Both the position numbers and the translations under genes were made by a program. The notes under the pieces were generated by a model. That model did not search any database and was not told the origin of the DNA. It saw nothing but the letters and a program-made list of their open reading frames with translations. From Methanothrix sp. (GTDB taxonomy: Archaea > Halobacteriota > Methanosarcinia > Methanotrichales > Methanotrichaceae), in the NCBI GenBank assembly GCA_003162615.1, contig PMNG01000125.1:1-25198 (forward strand): a stretch of DNA of 25,198 bases, written 5' to 3'. Positions 21,002 through 25,198 of the stretch are shown here, one piece after another. The stretch's first letter is position 1. Every line of letters starts with the position of its first letter.

Positions 21002-21257
21002 TTTCCAATTCTTTGGATGGTATTTGTTGGTCTTGCTTGTAAACTTTTCGCAAATACAAGATTAGCTACAAGGAAAATCTAAGCCGAATAGCGGCGTCTA
21101 CGGAAACTTTGGCCTGCTCCCGAAAAGCAGCCTTTACTCCGCGAGCTACTTTTGAGCCAGGGACGGAAAAATAGGATACATAATCCATAAGGCTTGTATG
21201 CATCATGTGCTTTGCATTTTTTGTAAAATCCATTTCGGTGGATGCAAGTCTCTTGCG
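21002..21257. other. Intergenic region, no confident feature
   Basis: About 255 bases between two accessory genes. A 60-codon minus-strand frame begins at 21261 with an ATGA overlap to the DUF998 stop, but its product (Cys-, Arg-rich, ending SFRRRRYSA) has no family resemblance and no ribosome site, so I do not call it. A weak bulged stem (GGCCTGCT...AGCAGCC) lies near 21110. No RNA gene is recognised. Confidence 0.3.
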
Positions 21258-21833
21258 TCATCTAGCGGTCCGTCGTTCTTCCGGGTGCATCAGATAAGCA
21301 CCAAATCCAATGGCCCAGAAAATAATTGGATAGGCTACCATCCTCTCCATACCGCCTTCTCCCAGACCCAGATGATTATGAGTTTCGAGAAGTACGAAGG
21401 CTGTTAAGGTCATGAAACCCAGGATAATAGATACATAAGAAAAAGCGGGTTTAGATAGTCTAAAAGAGGTGATTGCTGCAAAGCCTCCGAATCCGAATGC
21501 TAAAGAAGCGGATACGATATGTAAAGGAAGATGATCGGTTTCGTTAAAGAGACCTGCACCAATTGACCCAATTCCTGCCAAGGCTAAGAAGACAGAGAAA
21601 ATCATATCTCTTCTTAAAATCCAAATCAGAAACGCTGCTATTATGATGCAGGCTCCACAAATTATGATTCCGATGGTGAAGATAGTTCCGGAAGGTTCTG
21701 GACCTACACCAAGATCACTGAGATGGTTTCTTGAAACGTTATAGCCGGGATAAATAACTTCTGCAATGAGCGTGAGGAAGGCGAACTGCAACACACCAAA
21801 TGTTATAAATTTGCCGGGGGACCAGAAATTCAT
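21258..21833 (-). CDS. DUF998 family integral membrane protein
   Basis: 191 residues with six hydrophobic helices. Family-typical features are YPGYNVSRNHLSDLG near the N-terminus, ETDHLPLHIVSASLAF in the middle and GGMERMVAYPIIFWAIGFGAYLM at the end. DUF998 proteins are common in archaea; a reaction is not established. There is no ribosome site; an AT-rich TATTTTTAAA about 30 bases upstream could be a TATA box for a near-leaderless message. It is probably an accessory gene carried by the element, although host origin of this stretch cannot be excluded. Confidence 0.82.
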   Translation of the reverse strand: MNFWSPGKFITFGVLQFAFLTLIAEVIYPGYNVSRNHLSDLGVGPEPSGTIFTIGIIICGACIIIAAFLIWILRRDMIFSVFLALAGIGSIGAGLFNETDHLPLHIVSASLAFGFGGFAAITSFRLSKPAFSYVSIILGFMTLTAFVLLETHNHLGLGEGGMERMVAYPIIFWAIGFGAYLMHPEERRTAR

Positions 21834-22410
21834 AACTAATTCAGTGTGTTTTGAGTTTAAAAATACCCTGTCTAACTTACTTGATATTTTGGTGTGGCCA
21901 AGATTTATTAGCTAGAGATTACGATAGCTAAGAGATTCTACAGTATACAACCTGCAAATCATCCGTCCTTTTTTCGGCATCCTTTAAACCAAATGGGGTT
22001 TTTATAAGACACCTTTTTGGACACAATCCATTTACCTTCATAGATAGATTCTATTCTGTAAGATTCATTATGCATCGCCACAATTGGTCAATAGCTGTCG
22101 AGCTGGCCAACCTGTACCTAAAGTCCGCGAAATAGCCAGTTAGCGAGAAGAGCATTCAAGCCGATTTTGTGGGTTATATAATCCGCGGTGGACAAATATC
22201 GGTGCCCATGCGTCATCAATAGAGTCTAGGTGTTAAAAGACAAATTATAGGATCTAATCTCAAAGACAGATCTCGGGCTACTGATATCGTATGAATGGGT
22301 CATCAAGTCTGACTGAGGTGACAGGAATGTTATGAACCGGTGGCTAGAGTCATTTGTGTCCAAGTCCTATGTCTGGCGAGAACTTATCGGGAGGAGTCCT
22401 GCAGGCTGGC
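21834..22410. other. 577-bp gene-poor region in the accessory zone
   Basis: Only one weak frame is seen (21959-22075, minus, 38 residues). AT-rich spots such as TTATATAA near 22174 could be promoters. There are no direct repeats, tRNA-like cloverleaf or attachment-site pair I can identify. It separates the early-type genes on the right from the accessory genes on the left. Confidence 0.4.
21959..22075 (-). CDS. Possible 38-residue micro-protein
   Basis: ATG-started frame with product MHNESYRIESIYEGKWIVSKKV..., a balanced amino-acid composition with many aromatic and lysine residues. No convincing ribosome site precedes it; an in-frame GTG lies two codons upstream. It could be a remnant or a genuine small gene. 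Confidence 0.25.
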   Translation of the reverse strand: MHNESYRIESIYEGKWIVSKKVSYKNPIWFKGCRKKDG

Positions 22411-22423
22411 TTAGACCTGCAGG
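22398..22423. terminator. Hairpin at the 3' end of the zinc-ribbon gene
   Basis: Two copies of the self-complementary octamer CCTGCAGG (22398-22405 and 22416-22423) can pair across a 10-base loop that contains the stop codon of the minus-strand gene. It may terminate or stabilise the transcript; no T-run follows, so termination is only possible. Confidence 0.35.
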
Positions 22424-22881
22424 TCTTGAGCAATATCATTGTCAATCAGATGGCACTTTTCGCAGTACAGCCAAGCTCGCTTATCATAGACCAGCTTGCC
22501 ACCACAGTCACAGGTTCGCCTTATCCTGAATTTCTCATTATCCACTTCTATTACATCAGTTGGATAGTTATTATAAAATGATGCGTATTCTTTTGCCTGT
22601 CGCCCTTGGAGCCTGATGAATTTTGGCGGCCTGTAAGACCAGCTACTGCGATTGTATGGCCGACCATTGTAGAGCAGCCTGCCCCATGCGTCCCTCGATA
22701 CCTGGATTTTAAGGATAAGGTGGGCACCGTGCAGAATGCCCCCTTTCCAAATAGGAGAAAAGCCTACGTCCTTGGAGATGCACTTCAATTCAATGTCAGT
22801 GTATTTAGCCATCTCCTCATTTATAATAGTCCGAAGATTTACGACGTCGTAAGAATTTAAGCTAGATAAGGCACTCGACAT
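22411..22881 (-). CDS. Zinc-ribbon protein of unknown function
   Basis: 156 residues. The C-terminus carries CDC (C124, C126) and CEKC (C140, C143), forming a compact zinc ribbon around GGKLVYDKRAWLY. Before it is a basic, aromatic-rich segment (YNGRPYNRSSWSYRPPKFIRL) suited to nucleic acid binding, and an N-terminal helical part. The start overlaps the end of the winged-helix gene by 25 bases, with GGGAG eight bases upstream of the ATG. It is the last gene of the early-type cluster. Likely a DNA-binding accessory protein; inferred. Confidence 0.68.
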   Translation of the reverse strand: MSSALSSLNSYDVVNLRTIINEEMAKYTDIELKCISKDVGFSPIWKGGILHGAHLILKIQVSRDAWGRLLYNGRPYNRSSWSYRPPKFIRLQGRQAKEYASFYNNYPTDVIEVDNEKFRIRRTCDCGGKLVYDKRAWLYCEKCHLIDNDIAQDLQV

Positions 22882-23126
22882 TGTTTTTTCTCCCTGATCA
22901 CATATTTGGTCTCAATTTTTCCTCTGGCTTCAAGCCTGTTTATTGAATTCCTGATCTTGTCATTGCTCCATGGCCATTTTGGAAATTCCTTTTCAGCTAG
23001 TTTCACCAGATCCTCAATGCATATTTCTTCATGCTGATGGTCTCTTACCAAGATAAGGACCTGACTGTCCACAAAACCGCTATTCTTGTTGCGCTTTGCC
23101 TGCTTGATATCTCGGATGGATTCCAC
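22857..23126 (-). CDS. Winged-helix DNA-binding protein
   Basis: 89 residues. Helices and wing fit a winged HTH: VDSQVLILVRDH, IEDLVKLAEKEF, WSNDKIRNSINRLEARGKIETKYVIREKKQCRVPYLA, where NSINRLEARGKI is the recognition-helix plus turn pattern and the following basic hairpin is the wing. The start is GTG with GGAGGT eight bases upstream, one base past the stop of the preceding gene. Probably a viral transcription regulator. Confidence 0.65.
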   Translation of the reverse strand: MESIRDIKQAKRNKNSGFVDSQVLILVRDHQHEEICIEDLVKLAEKEFPKWPWSNDKIRNSINRLEARGKIETKYVIREKKQCRVPYLA

Positions 23127-23127
23127 T

Positions 23128-23316
23128 TTAGACTACCTCCGCCAGAATTTTCTCCGTTTCGCGTTCCACCTGCACCACCCGAACAGCCTCGATTAGCGCT
23201 GTGAGTTGCTTGTCCAGAAGCTCATCCAAATGAATCACTATGCTTTCGTAAAGAGCATCTGATGGCTCACATGATGTCGCTTTTTTGAGATCTTCTAAAG
23301 ATTCTTTGCCAGACAT
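23128..23316 (-). CDS. Small helical protein downstream of the repeat operator
   Basis: 62 residues, mostly helical and acidic (ESIVIHLDELLDKQLTALIEAVRVVQ...), with no membrane segment. GGAGGGG lies right before the ATG. It is the first gene after the TATA box and inverted 29-bp repeat, so it is the gene most directly controlled there. Length and helical make-up would suit a small dimeric regulator or antitoxin-like protein, but no family is recognised. Confidence 0.6.
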   Translation of the reverse strand: MSGKESLEDLKKATSCEPSDALYESIVIHLDELLDKQLTALIEAVRVVQVERETEKILAEVV

Positions 23317-23324
23317 ACCCCTCC

Positions 23325-23534
23325 AAACCGGCTAATTATCCGGTAGCCGGTTTATCGAGATTTGACTTTTCATTGCTCAACAATGTCTTTATTTATATAC
23401 CATTCTTTTTATTCTTTCTCTTTCTCAATCTAAACATGATCAATTTTCTTCTTCTTTTGAACCGATCATGTGGCTCATTTTTTAGCCGCTAACGATTGTT
23501 CCCATGAACCGGCTACCGGCTAATTGGCCGGTTT
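23325..23534. repeat. Inverted pair of 29-bp repeats flanking an AT-rich region
   Basis: Copy A (23325-23353) and copy B (23506-23534) match at 26 of 29 positions in opposite orientation. Each begins or ends with AACCGGCTA and carries an internal CCGG(C/A)TAATT and a closing GCCGGTTT, giving several CCGGCTA half-sites per copy. The 152 bases between are AT-rich and include a short palindrome TTAGCCGCTAA near 23482. Copy A lies between the candidate transcription start and the ATG of the 62-residue gene; copy B starts just after the coiled-coil/HTH gene. Operator, origin or partition site are all possible. Confidence 0.75.
23391..23399 (-). promoter_or_regulatory. Archaeal TATA box upstream of the 62-residue gene
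   Basis: TATATAAAT on the minus strand, flanked upstream by GG and in an AT-rich region. Initiation about 25 bases downstream (near 23365) would place repeat copy A immediately after the start site, a good position for repression. Confidence 0.55.
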
Positions 23535-23537
23535 AAC

Positions 23538-24176
23538 TTACTTAATTAATTTATGATATTTGCTCAATCTGATCATCTCCTTTTGTTTGTGAGATCTCGA
23601 TTTCACAATGATGAAGCGCTCATCATGAGCAATATTAGGTTTGAGCTGCTTCATTCGGGATTTTCCTATGTTCAAAATCTTTGAGGCTTCCAGAAAGGAT
23701 ACCTGCTTTCGGCCCAGTATCTCCATGTCTGCAAAAAGCTGATCAAGATGCTTGCTAGCCGATACACCCTTTTTGATTTCTTTATCTTCAATAGCCGTAA
23801 TCCTTTTTGATAGCTCCTTGAGAGTGTAGCGGGCTAAATCTTTAACATCAAAAATGTCTAGCTGTAATTTTTCATCGGCCTTCGAAAGCTCCTCGATCTG
23901 AATAGCAAGCCCTTTTGCTGTGCTATCCAACTCCTTTTTATTGCTGGCAATTTTGTCTAGGAGACTTATCAGAGCCAGGCGTTCTTCACCGCTCATTCCC
24001 CGAGCGTGTTTGACTTGGTGGTCCAACTTCTCAATGATTTTCTCGATACAATTGTCCTTGGACCTTATTATATCCTCGAGCTCCTCTTCCCTCGTTCTAG
24101 GAATTAAGTCGAGATCGTTGTCTGCTTGATAACCAGGAAGAGATTCAGGAAGCAAAGAAACCATTTCTTTGCTCAT
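23538..24176 (-). CDS. Coiled-coil protein with C-terminal helix-turn-helix
   Basis: 212 residues. The N-terminus (LLPESLPGYQADNDLDLIPRTREEELEDIIRSKD) is duplicated in the preceding gene. Residues ~35-155 are predicted coiled coil (IEKIIEKLDHQVKHARG, LLDKIASNKKELDS, LSKRITAIEDKEI). Residues ~158-185 (SFLEASKILNIGKSRMKQLKP) look like a MerR/excisionase-style HTH, followed by a basic tail. GGAGG precedes the ATG, which directly follows the previous stop. It may bind the adjacent 29-bp repeats as a regulator, replication or partition protein; this is inference from position. Confidence 0.7.
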   Translation of the reverse strand: MSKEMVSLLPESLPGYQADNDLDLIPRTREEELEDIIRSKDNCIEKIIEKLDHQVKHARGMSGEERLALISLLDKIASNKKELDSTAKGLAIQIEELSKADEKLQLDIFDVKDLARYTLKELSKRITAIEDKEIKKGVSASKHLDQLFADMEILGRKQVSFLEASKILNIGKSRMKQLKPNIAHDERFIIVKSRSHKQKEMIRLSKYHKLIK

Positions 24177-24377
24177 CTAGATCCTCCTCAAGGCCAACCT
24201 GGTTAGCTGGTTATTCAGGATCTTGATGATCTCGATCTGTTTCTCGATAACGAGATCTTTGGTCCTAATGATATCTTCCAGCTCTTCCTCTCGCCTCGTT
24301 CCCATTGGTTCGAGCTCATTGGACCAGCGATAACGGGGAAAGGCTTCTGGCGGAACTGGTCTCAGCTCCTTGACCAG
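24177..24377 (-). CDS. 66-residue partial paralogue of the coiled-coil/HTH protein, probable CTG start
   Basis: The frame starts with CTG immediately after the TGA of the previous gene in the same frame, with AGGGGG about ten bases upstream. The product LVKELRPVPPEAFPRYRWSN..., then TRREEELEDIIRTKDLVIEK, aligns with the N-terminus of the next protein (LPESLPGYQADN..., TREEELEDIIRSKDNCIEK), proving it is coding. It lacks the long coiled coil and the HTH. An ATG at residue 25 is the only canonical start and would cut off the conserved part. It could act as a competing partner of the full-length protein. Confidence 0.6.
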   Translation of the reverse strand: MVKELRPVPPEAFPRYRWSNELEPMGTRREEELEDIIRTKDLVIEKQIEIIKILNNQLTRLALRRI

Positions 24378-24554
24378 TCAGACCGCCCCCTGGCATAGCC
24401 CGCAGTTGAACTGGAATGATTTTCGCAAAAGACAATATGCAAAACGGGCTTTTGAGCTGCTTTTGTGCCGATACTCCAGACGAGGGCAATTCTCGTCTCT
24501 TATGATCTGCTGGGGCATTGTCTCGATGTCCATCTTGACCTGGGTTTGCCTCAT
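24378..24554 (-). CDS. 58-residue zinc-finger-like protein
   Basis: Starts at an ATG overlapping the previous stop as ATGA. Cysteines at C23, C41, C51 and C54 (DENCPRLEY, AYCLLRK, NCGLC) could bind zinc together with H30. The frame ends with TGA and continues directly into the next coding segment in the same frame. Coding is supported by the overlap and by the cysteine spacing. Function unknown. Confidence 0.55.
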   Translation of the reverse strand: MRQTQVKMDIETMPQQIIRDENCPRLEYRHKSSSKARFAYCLLRKSFQFNCGLCQGAV

Positions 24555-24715
24555 GCCACCTCCTCAATCTGCAGCACGACCCACTTTCCGATCTGGGATT
24601 CCATGAACCGATTAATGTCCCGATGGCTGGTGAGGTCCGGATCCGGAAGCTTCACTTCCACAGTTACCCTCTCCATCAGGACGAACCCAGACCGAAGGAT
24701 CCCCTCAATTTTCAT
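24551..24715 (-). CDS. 54-residue protein of unknown function
   Basis: A longer in-frame start at 24898 would overlap two other genes; the ATG at 24715 instead overlaps the upstream stop as ATGA, so I chose it. The product (MKIEGILRSGFVLMERVTVEVKLPDPDL...GKWVVLQIEEVA) looks like a small beta protein. Its stop overlaps the next start. Confidence 0.55.
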   Translation of the reverse strand: MKIEGILRSGFVLMERVTVEVKLPDPDLTSHRDINRFMESQIGKWVVLQIEEVA

Positions 24716-24834
24716 GGCCGCAATATCCCCGGATTGAGAAAAACGGCCAGGATCCCGATGAAGATCAGCGCCGATAGAAGAGATGCAGCCAGCTGGAGAG
24801 AGGAACAAAGATTCTTGATCTCTAAAGCGGTCAT
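24712..24834 (-). CDS. 40-residue single-span membrane micro-protein
   Basis: ATG with AAGGAG about 9 bases upstream; the start overlaps the previous stop as ATGA and the stop overlaps the next start the same way. The product has one hydrophobic helix (LQLAASLLSALIFIGILAVFL) after a short polar N-terminus. It may be a membrane effector or regulator; nothing more can be said. Confidence 0.55.
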   Translation of the reverse strand: MTALEIKNLCSSLQLAASLLSALIFIGILAVFLNPGILRP

Positions 24835-25109
24835 CGCCCCAGCTCCTTGATGTAATGGCTACGGTCGAGGTGGAATATCCCAATCCTCTTCCCAACAAGG
24901 GGCCTCAGACTTTTCAGGAGATTATCAGGCAGAGTGATCGTGGATCGATGAATCTTTGCCAAAATATAGCCATCTTCGTAGGGGTCAATGGAGTGCAGGA
25001 CCCCTCTTATCTCTCCTCCATCTTGGAGCGATCGAGGCTGTAGAACTAAATCGTCATCGGTTCTGAAACCGAAATCATTGAAAGCCGATAGAGATACGCT
25101 ACTGGCCAA
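24831..25109 (-). CDS. Small beta-barrel-like protein of unknown function
   Basis: 92 residues. The start is TTG with AAGGAGG nine bases upstream. Strand pattern GEIRGVLHSID, DGYILAKIHRSTITLPDNLL, LVGKRIGIFHLDRSHYIKEL suggests an OB- or SH3-like barrel, such as a nucleic acid-binding or regulatory protein. First complete gene of the right-hand operon. Family not recognised. Confidence 0.6.
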   Translation of the reverse strand: MASSVSLSAFNDFGFRTDDDLVLQPRSLQDGGEIRGVLHSIDPYEDGYILAKIHRSTITLPDNLLKSLRPLVGKRIGIFHLDRSHYIKELGR

Positions 25110-25197
25110 GAGGTCCAGCCTCCTTGGAATTTTGGGCTTCTTTATGCCCCATTAAGTCCGAATTACCTACCAGTCTTCGACCCTTTCTGGATGCCTT
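25099..25197 (-). CDS. C-terminal end of a gene running off the right edge
   Basis: An open minus-strand frame from the window edge to a TAG at 25099-25101 gives a basic C-terminus (...KASRKGRRLVGNSDLMGHKE...). It overlaps the TTG start of the next gene by 11 bases and contains that gene's ribosome site. Two other frames close sooner, so the assignment is tentative. Confidence 0.35.
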   Translation of the reverse strand, partial: KASRKGRRLVGNSDLMGHKEAQNSKEAGPLGQ

Positions 25198-25198
25198 T

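Noticed and set aside
21079..21261. 60-codon minus-strand frame beginning with an ATGA overlap to the DUF998 stop
   Set aside because: Composition is erratic (CIHRNGFYKKC, SFRRRRYSA), there is no ribosome site beyond coincidence and no domain; left as unconfirmed.
21834..22410. Possible tRNA gene or attachment site in the gene-poor region
   Set aside because: No cloverleaf pattern (no GTTCRA-type T-arm with matching acceptor stem) and no matching direct repeat found by eye.
24316..24567. Minus-strand 83-codon frame (MRRWHEANPGQDG...)
   Set aside because: Overlaps in another frame the 58-residue zinc-finger ORF and the 66-residue paralogue, the latter proven by similarity to its neighbour.
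24551..24898. 115-residue reading of the 54-residue gene using an upstream start
   Set aside because: The extra 61 residues overlap both the 40- and 92-residue genes in other frames, while the internal ATG at 24715 makes an ATGA overlap.

Overview
The window looks like most of the late half, plus part of the early half, of a tailed (Caudoviricetes-type, HK97-fold) virus or provirus of an archaeon. A methanogen of the Methanosarcinales/Methanothrix type is the best guess. The evidence is: archaeal TATA-like boxes (for example 23391-23399), strong GGAGG ribosome sites mixed with TTG, GTG and probably ATT or CTG starts, DUF998 and pentapeptide/channel genes of archaeal flavour, and a lysis pair built on a papain-type protease rather than a muramidase. 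Host assignment is inference; no rRNA, tRNA or integrase is visible.

Layout, read in the direction of transcription (almost everything is on the minus strand, so right to left). (1) 25198-23538: an early-type operon of tiny genes coupled by ATGA overlaps, ending in a 212-residue coiled-coil/HTH protein whose N-terminus is duplicated in the 66-residue gene just upstream. (2) 23534-23325: an AT-rich intergenic region bounded by two inverted copies of a 29-bp repeat, with a TATA box pointing left. (3) 23316-22411: a small helical protein, a winged-helix protein and a zinc-ribbon protein. (4) 22410-19214: a low-density accessory (moron) zone with a DUF998 membrane protein, a secreted/lipoprotein-like protein and a pentapeptide-repeat membrane protein. 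(5) 19213-18759: a non-coding candidate packaging region with direct repeats and a G-rich hairpin. (6) 18758-13456: packaging module of small terminase, terminase ATPase, radical-SAM protein, micro-ORF, terminase nuclease, zinc protein, portal and a micro-ORF. (7) 13445-12768: one plus-strand methyltransferase (ICMT-like) moron. (8) 12554-8948: head module with a zinc protein, a basic micro-ORF, a membrane coiled coil, scaffold, major capsid, and two related decoration-type proteins. (9) 8924-1055: a giant 1819-residue repeat fibre, further structural proteins and a connector. (10) 1058-3: papain-like protease and holin-like protein.

The most striking point is that the large terminase is split exactly between its ATPase and nuclease domains, with a radical-SAM gene and an overlapping 57-codon ORF in the gap; both halves keep their catalytic residues. 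Other leads are the inverted 29-bp repeats, a decoration-protein paralogue that has gained a signal peptide, the 25-unit fibre repeat, and about eleven genes that are very short or need non-canonical starts and that ordinary gene finders would miss or mis-start. No tail tube, tape-measure or polymerase gene is in the window, so the genome continues outside it.
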